Below the pieces are notes generated by a model, which was not told the origin of the DNA, made no database searches, and saw nothing but the letters and a program-made list of their open reading frames with translations. The translations under genes and the position numbers were made by a program. From Cryptomeria japonica (Eukaryota; Streptophyta; Pinopsida; Cupressales; Cupressaceae), in the NCBI RefSeq assembly GCF_030272615.1, contig NC_081406.1, forward strand, positions 236,259,922 to 236,323,921: 64,000 nt of DNA, read 5' to 3'. Positions 35,865-46,084 of this stretch are shown in pieces; the first letter of the stretch is position 1; the number at the start of each line of letters is the position of its first letter.

Positions 35865-37910
35865 AAAGTACAAATTAGAAGAAACTATGGAAATACATCT
35901 TATGAAATATGGTGTGGAAGGACTCCATTTGTGAGATATTGCAGAGTATTTGGATGCAAATGTTATATTAGAAGAGATGAAGAGAATTTGAGAAAGTTTG
36001 ACATAAGAGATGATGAAGGTATATTACTTGGCTATTCTATGAAAAGCAAATCTTACATATTTTATAACAAAAGGCTGAGAAGAATAGTTGAAAACATAAA
36101 TGTGAAATTTGATGAAGACATTTTGAAGAATAAAGTTGTAGAGATAGGATATGAATCAGATGAATCTGCTAGTAAACTATAAGAGGAAAAGGTTGAAGAA
36201 ATAGAAGTGTAGAGTGATAAGGAAGATTCTCTAGAAATCGCTCCTACAAAAGAATCATTTAGAGAAATAGATTATTGGAGACAAAAACAAAGGTGTTTTC
36301 ACACAAAGTACAACTACTGAAGAATAGGTGAATTTATGCTTAATTTTAGAGACAAGACTGAAGAAACTAAAAGAAGCTTATAGTGATTAGCATTGGATGG
36401 AAGCTATGAAAGAAGAATTGGAAAAAATCAAGAAGAATCAAACTTGGGAACTTGTCCCAAGACTAGCTGACAAGAATGTGATAAGAACTAAATGGGTATT
36501 TCAGAACAAACTAGATGAAGATGGACACATAATAAGAAATAAGGCAAGACTTGTATGCAAAATCTACTCACATGTAGAAGAAATATATTTTGAAGAAGCT
36601 TATGCTCCTATGGAAATAGTGGAACCTATTAGAATGTTTCTAGATTTTGCGGCACACAAGGATTTCAAGGTTTATCAGACGGATGTGAAGTTTTCATTTA
36701 TGAATGGAGAACTAAAAGAGAAAGTGTATAGAACAACCAGAAGGATTCTAGCTATCAAACACTCTAAATATGGTCTGAAAACTAAAAAAGGTGTTGTATG
36801 GGTTGAAGAAAGCTCTGAGAGCTTGGTATGTAAGGCTTGATAGGTATTTGGCAAATGAAAAAATTAAAAAATTTACTACTCATAGTAATCCCTATTTTAA
36901 GGTTGAGGGAAATGATATCTTGACTATAGTTGTTTATGTTAATAATATAATATTTGGAGGAAATGATGGTATGTGCAAGATTTTTTCTAATGAGATGCAA
37001 GGAGAGTTTGAAATGTCTATAATTGGAAAAGGGAATTTATTTCTTGGTTTACAATTTCATTAGAAGGATGATAGTGTCTTTATTTCACAATCAAAGTATG
37101 TTAAAAGAATGTTGAAGAAGTTAGGAATGGAAAATACTAAGCCTGTGTGTACTCCTATCGCTACTAGCTGTAAGTTGAGCAAAGATGTTGAATCTGTAAA
37201 TACTAATGAGAGAATATACATATCAATTATTGGAGAATTCTTGTACCTAACTGCTATTAGACCAGATATCATGCATGGTGTACCTAACTGCTATTAGACC
37301 AGATATCATGCATGGTGTTTGCCTTGTAGCTAGATTCTAGCAAGATCCCAAAGAGACACATGTTGTTGTTGTGAAAAGAATTTTTAGATACCTAAAAGAA
37401 ATAGAAGACTATGGATTGTGGTATCCTAGAAGATCTAAATTCACTCTTATTTCTTATACCAATGTAGATTGGGTTGGTTGTGTGGATGACGGAAAAATTA
37501 CAAGTGGGGTTGCATTTTTCCCTGGACCCCAGTTGGTTGCTTAGTCGAGTAAGAAACAAGATTCAGTATCTTTGTCTACTATTGAAGCTTAATATATTGT
37601 TGTTGCAACTTGTTGTACACAAGTACTATGGATGAAATAAACTTTGAAGGAAATTGGAACATTATTTGATGAAGCAATCTCTATCTTTTGTGATAATTCT
37701 AGTGCAATAAATATTTCTAGGAATCTGGTACTAAATTTGAGAACAAAACATATTTCAATCTGGTATCACTTTTTGAGGGAGAAAGTTTTGGAGAAAAAGG
37801 TGAAGCTTGATTTTGTGTGTACAAAATAATAGATTGTTGATATCTTTACTAAAGCACTCGCTAAGGATACTTTTGGATATCTCTGGTAGAAATTAAGGGT
37901 TATTGCCCCT
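35865..37910 (+). pseudogene. copia pol remnant (integrase end, RT, RNase H)
   Basis: Only the 3' part of a copia pol is present. It begins inside the integrase C-terminal region ('FGCKCYIRRDEENLRKFD', 'DEGILLGYSMKSKSY'). RT starts near 36397 with 'MEAMKEELEKIKKNQTWELV' and 'IRTKWVFQNKLDEDG'. The active-site box is YVNNIIFGG instead of YVDDIIFGG, so both catalytic aspartates are lost. 'GLKKALRAWYVRLDRYL' and 'SQSKYVKRMLKKLGME' follow. A 37-bp tandem duplication at 37243-37316 shifts the frame. RNase H blocks 'SIFCDNSSAINISRN' and 'RTKHISIWYHFLRE' and the terminal 'IVDIFTKALAKD' are visible. Gag, protease and most of integrase are missing. Confidence 0.85.
37243..37316 (+). repeat. perfect 37-bp tandem duplication in copia pol
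   Basis: 37243-37279 is repeated exactly at 37280-37316. A length of 37 is not a multiple of three, so it breaks the pol frame. Confidence 0.85.
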
Positions 37911-38000
37911 CCTTTTGTGAACTAGATGCATATAGAGGTACATTAGTCTACTGAACTTCATGATTATTATTATTCTAGAATAATGGTTGAGGATTCCTCT

Positions 38001-38010
38001 TAGGGGGAGT
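38001..38010 (+). promoter_or_regulatory. polypurine tract before LTR B
   Basis: The tract 'tagggggag' sits directly before TGTTGGCC at 38011 and about 100 bp after the end of pol. It primes plus-strand DNA synthesis in LTR elements. Confidence 0.65.
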
Positions 38011-39765
38011 TGTTGGCCTTTTTCTGTCAACTAAGATGCAGATCCAATTTGAGAAAGAATCCTAATTGTTTGCATAACTTGCGTGTTATGTGCACTATAT
38101 TGGCAGGCTGCAAAAGGGGTCTCTTTTTGCAAGTGAATCTTTCTCGGGCTCCTAAATTATATTTATGAGTTGACCAGGTCAACCAGTCAACTCACTTTAA
38201 TTTTTGTGGGTTGAATGGTCCTAGGTTCATGTCGGGACCCCCCCTTTAACTGATTACCAACTAGTAGTGTTCCTTATTAGGTTGTCACATCAGACATGAA
38301 CACTTCTATTCTTTCGTTCCTCGTTTCAATGTTCATTTTTCGTGGGACTACGCAACATGTGATGGTGGGACCCAAACTGCGAGATAGAGGAGGTTTCTTT
38401 TTGGCCTAGCTTCTCTCAGTGACACAATGATTGTGGGTCTTTCCAAAGTCTCTTTTCTCAATGAAAACAAAGTTTTCCCCACCACTCGGCAAGCATTCTA
38501 ATGTGCCTAGGGTGAAAGAAACAAGATGGTAATGGCTTCCCCGTCATCCCACAAGGAGTTTTGAGGAAGCAATTTGGTCATGTAGGAAAAGGAAACAATG
38601 GCACGGGATAGTGGGAGATAGAGCCTCGGTCTCTCCCTGCTACCCCACAAAGGAAAACATCAATTGAAAAGAGCATTGTGGGTTAACAATTTTGTGAAGT
38701 GGTTTGTCTCCCCTCCACCCCACAAGGTGAAAGGTGATAGTCAAAGGGCCTCGCAGGGTAGAAATACTTGGTTCGGGTGATGTAGCCCTCCATCCTACGA
38801 GGCAATGATGGCCAATTCAAGAGTGTTGTGAGGTAAATTGTGGGTTGGCCGGATAATCATCCCACCACCCCACGACGATTTTAAAAGCACACAAAGGATC
38901 TAGCAGGGTAAACAAGGCTAGGGGAGAATGGCTTCCCCACCATCCTGCATGCCATTTCAAGGTGCCAAGGGGGCCTTACGGGGAAACATAGACGACAATG
39001 GTGGGTTCGGCCTAGAACATGGCTCATTTGTGATTGTTGATTCTCACTTATGGGCAATCAGATGGTTTTGTTTTAATCTCCAATTGGGACTTTGAGCATT
39101 TATGTGGTGAGATCTCTTGATAAATGATGGGCATTTGAACTCTGGTGACCATTGAATTTTGAATGCTCTCTATCAGGGGTGGTTGCCGACCCAATAATTA
39201 AGCATGTTTTTTTGCTTGATTAGCCCCCCTAATCAAATCCTTTTTGCTTCCAGTTGTCAGACCTTTTTCCATTACTTTAGATGCGACTCTGTAAGTAGAT
39301 TTTAGATCCCGTCATATGCCTCTTCAATGCAGATTGAAGACTTTTTTGTTCTTGTAGATGTCATCTAGTACACTTGCACAGATTTTTCCCCTTTTATGCA
39401 AGGATTTTATTTCTTCAAAGGAAGAGGACACCTTTAGAGGTTGTCCCAACATACCATCAAATTAGCTTGTCAATCTGATTCCCTTGCAGATTTTTGTAAC
39501 CCAACCCTAGGAGGGTTAGGGTTTCTAGCTGTAGTTCAATTTTGAGTTATGCCTCAACTATAAAGGCAATTTCTGAAGTATCTTCTCTTTTTTCTTTTAC
39601 AGTAGACTATGACTTCTACAACTGTAAATTACCTTGCCTTTGCATTAATGGAGTTTGCTTGTCTTACCTATTTTTAGTCTAAACATATGTGTGTATCTTT
39701 ACCTCTTTGTTTAGATATATTTTCTTATTATTTTCTCAGCATCTATGATAGTGTTGACTACTCTT
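38011..39765 (+). mobile_element. copia LTR B (3' LTR of the pol remnant)
   Basis: It starts TGTTGGCCTTTTTCTGTC directly after a polypurine tract that follows a copia pol, so the left boundary is good. The right boundary is weak. A PBS-like 'tggcatctgataaa' at about 39768 suggests the LTR ends just before it. The interior has several C-rich blocks ('ccaccaccccacgacg'-type words) but no ORF. Confidence 0.5.
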
Positions 39766-40443
39766 ATAGTGGCATCTGATAAATTTTCTCATTCCCCTTT
39801 CCATTATTAAGAATTCCAACCTTGACTCAGTCTTCGAAAGCTAGATTTAGATAGAAAATAGTGTATCTTTTGGGAAGTTTCATTGATGTTTAGTGCAGTT
39901 ACAAGTGGGGAGAAATCACATTTCAACTTAGGTGCAAGGCTTTTTTCCCTTTCTGCATTTCTTCTTCCCCTTTTCCTAGTCAGATCAGTAGATTAAACTT
40001 TCATGTATTGGGTTGATCCAACAATTTGCATCAGATTGAAAGGAAGTTGGCCTTCTCTAGAGATTCAACCTCATGAAAGTGCAAGGTCCCATACTCTAGA
40101 GGTTGATTCCATGTTTCACAAGGTTGATGATCAAGGTTTCTTAGGTCATCAAGGGTGCAACTTTTGTGACAATAGGAGCTAAGTGCAGTTGTGAGTTTTT
40201 GAGGAGTTGAACAAAATCAACTAACAATTTTTATGTTGGACCTTTGTCCTTAATAGGAAAGAGGATGAGAATGAGAAGTTATGAGAGAATGAAAAGATTG
40301 GAAAAATGGGAGAGCAAATGTGAGTAACAAGGAATTGTCAAAGGGAGAGAATAGTGTATTGGAAATCATTTTAAAAAATTATTAGAGTTGTTGATGTTAT
40401 TGTTGTCATTTATGTGTTTCCTTCAATGAAAAAAGGGGAGATT
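39766..40443 (+). other. unassigned retroelement-like stretch between LTR B and LTR A
   Basis: It begins with a PBS-like string and ends with a polypurine tract (about 40429-40441) before LTR A. It may be the shrunken body of a family A element or a recombination product. No ORF longer than a few dozen codons stands out. Confidence 0.35.
40429..40441 (+). promoter_or_regulatory. polypurine tract before LTR A copy 3
   Basis: The run 'gaaaaaaggggaga' precedes the LTR start at 40444 by about two bases. It fixes the left boundary of family A LTRs. Confidence 0.7.
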
Positions 40444-41726
40444 ATTGTAAGTTTGGTCAAAATGAGTGGTTGATGTGTTGTCATTTATTTCAACATGCTT
40501 TGGTTGGTATTAGTGAATGGTTGGTATAGTTGATGTTGAGTTTCCTGTGTAGTTGTGCTGAGAGATTTTCTCTGCATATCTTCTATATTTTACATCTATT
40601 CATGTGTTTTGGATATGTTATTCACCAATGTTTAGAGATGATAGATTTTGGGATTTGGTGCTTCGAATTGCTATGGTAAGGAATCTATGTTCACCAGTGT
40701 GTAATGATGTTTGACAGTGTTTCTATGTGAAATGCATACTCCGTATTTCTCCACTTTATGGTTTTTGATGTTGCAGTTTTGGAGATAATTTGTTAATATC
40801 CTTAGCTTCATTCTATTCAATTAGCATGAGTTATTGGGCTTCGGAAGAGTGGTTTCAAAGTTTGATGGTGTTTACTCTAGGTTTGGCCAACCTCGAGTGT
40901 TTACACTTCATATTACTGTTTTGATGATTATGGATCATAGTGTAACATGTATAATGTTTATTTTGGTCTTAGTTAATATGTGTTTTGGTCCATTTTACAT
41001 TCTTTTACACCATAGGAATGTTTAGTTCTGACCTAATTTGAATTGTTTTTGGTTAGATGCTTAGCCAAGCCTAGGAGATTTTGCATTTGTGAGGATGATA
41101 TAAATAAAGGATAATTTTTTGAGGATGACATATGTGATGTGTGTGTGAAATGTGAGATGGAAAGGAAGTGAGTCATGGCATATGTGTATGTGATGAAGGT
41201 GTGTGAAAGAGGATGTATGTCCCTAATTGTTTTGATGTGTTTTTTGAGTTGTTGAAAAGTGTTGAGCAGTGTGGAATTTCATGTTTTAGCTACCAAAAGA
41301 AGTGATCCGAATGTATCTATAGATCTTACAGTTGTAGAGGTGCATCAGTGGTGGATTATTTCTCTTTTATTCTTCTTCATCGGGATAGTGATCCCCCTAG
41401 CAGTGAGCCTCTCTTTCTTTCTTTCAGGTAGTGAGCCTTTCATTGTAAAAATCACCTTAATCGATGTCACCCTAATAGGGTTTCATATATTGAGAATACC
41501 ATTCTCCGTGGATTTTTTCTTACTAGTATTTTCCATGCAAAATCTGATGTTTCATTGTGTATGATGTGTTCTACATTTCATATTCTTTCATGCTCATATC
41601 TTTCTATGGATTAAGTGATAAAGTTAAGTTACTATGGACTTGATTAATGGAAAATTTTTGGATTTGTTTGTACAACTGATTCACCACCCCCCCTCTTAGT
41701 TCTCTTGTGTATAAGAACATACAACA
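40444..41726 (+). mobile_element. Ty1/copia LTR, family A, copy 3 (3' LTR)
   Basis: It starts TATTGTAAGTTTGG (TG changed to TA) and ends ACATACAACA. It is collinear with the two other family A LTRs over about 1.28 kb. It is preceded by a polypurine tract and followed by sequence without a PBS, so it is a 3' LTR. Confidence 0.75.
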
Positions 41727-42400
41727 ATGAGTAGAGTATCATGGTATTATTATTGTTGAGTGATTGGATATTTCATTGTGATATATTCCAAATGGAAAGT
41801 TTGGTGTTTCTCTTGATGGTGCCTCCTTAATTTCATTGTTGCCATATGAGGATGATTCCACCCCTGTTGATATTGCTTATTGTTTCTCATGCAACTATTT
41901 TTATTTGAAAGTTTCTCTATGTTGCAAGTGATGTATTGCTGGTGTTTCAACCTTGTTATTGCATTAGTTATCTACACGTTTTATTTGGAACTAGCTTTTG
42001 GAAGATGCACATTAGGGTATGAGGCTCATTGGAATCAACTTAGAAGGATGTGTAGTACTACTTTTGGATCCACTCTTTCTCTTGGAGTGGACCACATTGG
42101 ATATTATTAGTCTAGATAGCCTAGTTTATGCAATTTTATATACTCTGCTTTGGGCTGACCTAATTGAGAGTTTTAATAAATATCATTTTATGTAAGGATG
42201 AGAAAATATGTGTGTTGAGATGTACACAAGTATGGGATGTGTTTGAAATGATGAGATATGGATGTGATTGATATGTAGACAGATTTGATTGAAAAGGTGT
42301 GTGATAGTTTGTTGAGAAGAGCTTTGAAAGTTTTCGATAATAGAGTTTGAAGCCAAATTTATTTGTCATGATATTGGACACTTGAAACAATTATTCAAGG
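41727..42400. other. no gene seen
   Basis: Flank after the family A LTR, with no convincing ORF. It may include the undefined start of LTR C. Confidence 0.4.
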
Positions 42401-42834
42401 CCAATTTCATGATTAGGATATCATATTATTTTCTCAGTTAAACTACTTGTGTCGGAAGATAGTGTGTCTCTCCTGGTAGCTTTTTGTATCTTTCGTTGAT
42501 GTAGTAAATTTTAGTTGTACAAGTCCTTTGTATCTTGCCCTAAGATTGTGTGCCTCAGCTAACAAAATTAAAGAAGTGGGCTCCCTACCCTATGACCTAA
42601 TTATTGTAAGATATATTTATATCTATATTATGAGTGTGATTTCACCATGGTTTTTCCCTTCTTGGGTTATCCACATAAATTTGGTAATCATGACTTGATT
42701 GTGTTTTGTGCTTTTATGTTTTTATTAAAGTAATATGTTAGAAATGGTTTCAAGTTTAATAGATCAGAGATAAAGTTGTGTTAGAGATCCAGATTAATTC
42801 ACTTGTCCCTCTCAATCCTGTTGTGTGTTCAATA
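42400..42834 (+). mobile_element. copia LTR C, 3' part
   Basis: U5-like sequence 'accatggtttttcccttcttgggttatccacataaa' near 42648-42682, then a C-rich string, then 'gtgtgttcaata' directly before a PBS. The LTR start could not be found, so the left coordinate is only the point where LTR-like words begin. Confidence 0.5.
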
Positions 42835-42836
42835 AC

Positions 42837-42852
42837 TGGTATCAAAACTTGG
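42837..42852 (+). promoter_or_regulatory. primer-binding site (tRNA-iMet type), family C
   Basis: TGGTATCAAAACTTGG resembles the TGGTATCAGAGC/AAGC site complementary to initiator tRNA-Met used by plant copia elements. It lies just after LTR C and about 40 bp before gag. Confidence 0.75.
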
Positions 42853-43834
42853 TGCCTTCCTGAGAAGCTTAATCGCTTGAAGGAGATCTAGAATGGCACT
42901 GGATTTGAATTTAAAAGCACCAAGGTTTCAAGGTAAAAATTACTCTTATTGGAAAGAGAGAATGGAATTTCACTTGGAGTTTCTACTAAAGGGAATATGG
43001 GAAATTATCAAGCCTAGTTATATTGCTCCATATAATAGTCCTTCACAGACCCCAAATGAGATGAAAGATTTTGAGAATAATACAAAGGATAGGGTTATTA
43101 ACGTTAGCTTCTTAAGTGATGAATTGTTTTGTAGTGTGGTTAGATTGAAGACTACTAAATAAATTTGGGACAAGTTGAAAAGGGTATATGAAGGTGATCA
43201 AAAGTCAAAGCAAGCTAAATTAACAAAAATGAAGCACAAATTTGAGAACGTAAGGATGTCTAATAAATAGCTCACTAAAGGCTATGTACAAAGGGTAAAT
43301 GAAGTTGTAAATGATAGCGAAGGTGTTGGTGGAAAAATAGAAGAAAGTGATATTGTAAGAACAGTGTTACAAACATTGCCTAAACCCTACAAGCCCAAGA
43401 GGTTTTCCATTGAGGAGAGTCATGAGGTGGTTAAGTACACACTGGACCAAATCCTTGGTTAATTATCTACATTTGAGATTGCTAAAATGGATGATATGAA
43501 AAGGAAATGAGAGAAGTTGTATTCTATGTTTCAAAGAATCCTGAAGATGAACTAAAAGCAAGAGAAGAGATGGATGAGCTTGAAGCAAAATTTGTAAGAA
43601 GACTATTTAAAAAAGGAAATAGAAAATACAAAGTTATGTTACCTCTAAAATGCTTTAATTATGGTAGAATTGGTCATTTTGCCTCTAGATCTATGTATAA
43701 GGAAGATTACAAAAGATCTGATGATGAAAGGAAGGATAGATACAAAAGTAGTGACAAAAAACAAGAAGATAGATGGTAGAGATAAAGGGAAAGGGAGCTT
43801 TTGTTCAGTGGAGACACACATATTTGAAGATGAA

Positions 43835-43839
43835 GATGG
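43835..43839. repeat. target-site duplication GATGG, left
   Basis: Exact match to 44861-44865. Confidence 0.8.
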
Positions 43840-44860
43840 TGTAATACCCTAAAAATGATCTAAACCATGAGCTCCTAATGTTGACAACATCACCAAGGTC
43901 CTAACCAAAGACAATTAAATAAATCTTGAGCACAAAAATTAATTTATAAAATCATCAATGTCACATGGCAAAATTAATTAGCCAATATTAATGAAATATT
44001 TATTTAATTAATTGATCATTCCAAGAAAATCTTTTTTAAACAATTATCCTATTTATTTTATTAAATATCCCAACATATTTAATGAAATAAATCAATTTGC
44101 CATCAAATCATCAAAAAAGGAATTAATTGACAAAAAAAGAATTAAAATTTGAGAAAAGAAATCAATTGGAGATAATCTTGAAAATAAAATAAAAAAATGA
44201 TGAATAATCTCAAAGAAAGCAATTAAAATAATTAAATATTAAAATTGAATGAAATATAGAATAAATCAATTTTTTTCTTTATTTTATCTTAATTTTAGTT
44301 CAATTTCCTTTAAAACTGAGATAAGCATCCAATCACATCAATTCACCTAGATTGTGCTTCCTCTTGGAAAATCTTGACCGCTCATCATCATTTGATCTCA
44401 GCCTCTGATTTCTTTCTGAATTTTCTATAAATTCAGGCTCTCATCTCTCATTCAAAAATCTTGGAGAATATATTATTATTATATTGTTTTTGCTCTAGGT
44501 TCATTCAGAATTTGCATTGAGATATTTCATATTAGTTATTGCATCCTTAGTCAAAACATCTAGCTTAATATTTCTTAAATCATGTTAGATTAGTCATGCA
44601 TATCTAGCTTAAATCTTGCATCCATTTAGCTCATATTCATGCTCATATAGATTTAAAAATCCTTCATTTAGGTGTTGTCTAGTCACTGGATAGCTTAGCA
44701 ATCTAAGAGCAATCTAAACTCGCATCTACTAGAAGGCAATGGGTCACTTGGTAATGGTTTATTATTCATTTATTATTGACTTACTAACCATGCATCTAAT
44801 GACTTAATTGAAGTGTTGTGTATTCCAAATACAGATACAGGTCCACTTTTCACACACACA
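43840..44860 (+). mobile_element. Gypsy-type solo LTR, 1.02 kb, inside copia gag
   Basis: It starts TGTAATACCCTAAAAATG and ends TTCACACACACA, flanked by an exact 5-bp duplication GATGG (43835-43839 and 44861-44865). It has no internal region. Gag sequence is continuous on the two sides. Confidence 0.85.
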
Positions 44861-44865
44861 GATGG
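44861..44865. repeat. target-site duplication GATGG, right
   Basis: Exact match to 43835-43839. Confidence 0.8.
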
Positions 44866-45229
44866 TGATGATTCAAATGAATATTAATTGTTATTAGCTA
44901 CAAGGGCTAAGGATAAAGGAAAACCAAAAAATATGAAGAACAATAGAAACTAAGCACTATGAATATGCCAAGGATCACCATTTCATCTCACCTGTTTATA
45001 TTATATTCAGTTGCATATCACCCATCCATTTGCTCATTCATTGTTCATATTTGTCATTCGCATACAATTAATTCAGGTTTCTATGAGAAAGATAAGCCTA
45101 TAAAATTTGTCTTGGCTACAATCACGATGGAGTTCTCTGATACATCATCTCACATTTCCATTCCATATCTGCATTTTCCCACCAACTTCACATGCATATA
45201 TCATGTAGTAATATCATTATCATTTAGTT

Positions 45230-45815
45230 TCTTTCATTTCAATCATTAAGTGCATTTATTAACATTTAGTTGCATTTTATTCATTAAGTGCATTCATTAC
45301 CATTTAGTTGCATTTTAATCATTAAGTTGCATTCATTACCATTTAGTTGCATTTTATTCATTAGGTACATTAATTTAATCATTAAAGTGCATTCATTCCT
45401 TCATAAAGAGGCATTTCAAATAATTTACTCATTTAAGTGCATTCATTTTATTCCTCTAAGTGCATTTATTATTCATCATAAAGTGCATTCAGTATCATTT
45501 AATTGCATTTTTAAGTGCATTCATCCCTTCATTTAGTTGCATTTCAAATCATTTCATTCATCTAGTTGCATTAAGTACATTCATTCCTTCATTTAGATGC
45601 ACTTCAAATCATTTGATTGCATTAAGTGCATACATTCAGTCATTCACTTAGTTGCATTTTATTCATTAAATGCATTCATTTATTATCATTTAGTTGCATT
45701 AAGTGCATTCATCTTGTCATTCATTTAGCTACATTTCAATCATTAAGTGCATTTGTTTATTCATCATAAAGTGCATTCATTTATCCATTTAGTGCATTCA
45801 TTTAAAAACATACAT
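45230..45815 (+). repeat. minisatellite of CATTTAGTTGCATT / TTAAGTGCATTCATT words
   Basis: About 580 bp of degenerate repeats with a basic word spacing of roughly 17-18 bp and a composite unit near 35 bp, alternating 'attaagtgcattcatt' and 'catttagttgcatttt'. The reading frames inside it are by-products of the repeat. Confidence 0.8.
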
Positions 45816-46084
45816 GACATTTTTATAAACATTCCATTCATTTAGATTCATCTTAAAAATACATAGTTTACTCATATCATTATCTCATCATTTCAACATA
45901 TACAGTATTATCTATCACATATCATTATTCATTATCTAATCTCATCACCACAAAACTAAGATCACATCATATATCATATAAAAAAGAACACACGTATCAT
46001 AATACAATGATGTCCAAAATATTGGCTACCAAGACCCATCCAAGTATCAGTCTCATAACAATGTAACAATGCACAAAATTACCT
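45816..46084. other. no gene seen
   Basis: AT-rich stretch between the minisatellite and the antisense PMD region. Confidence 0.5.

Larger units (their letters stand above)
42893..44960 (+). pseudogene. copia gag, family C, split by a solo LTR
   Basis: Gag starts MALDLNLKAPRFQGKNYSYW and has the UBN2 blocks 'WKERMEFHLE', 'IWDKLKRVYEGDQKSKQAK' and 'IVRTVLQTLPKPYKPK'. Stops occur at 43160-43162 and beyond, and there is a frameshift near 43500. The zinc knuckle near 43650 reads KCFNYGRIGHFASRSM: the second and last cysteines are replaced by Tyr and Ser. At 43839 the sequence is cut by a solo LTR. From 44866 the same acidic gag C-terminus continues ('DDSNEY', 'LLATRAKDKGKPK') and ends near 44960. 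No protease or pol follows. Confidence 0.8.

Noticed and set aside
45230-45815. Coding ORFs across the repeat (for example 45288-45536)
   Set aside because: Open frames come from the short repeat words lacking stops, and their products are only repeats.
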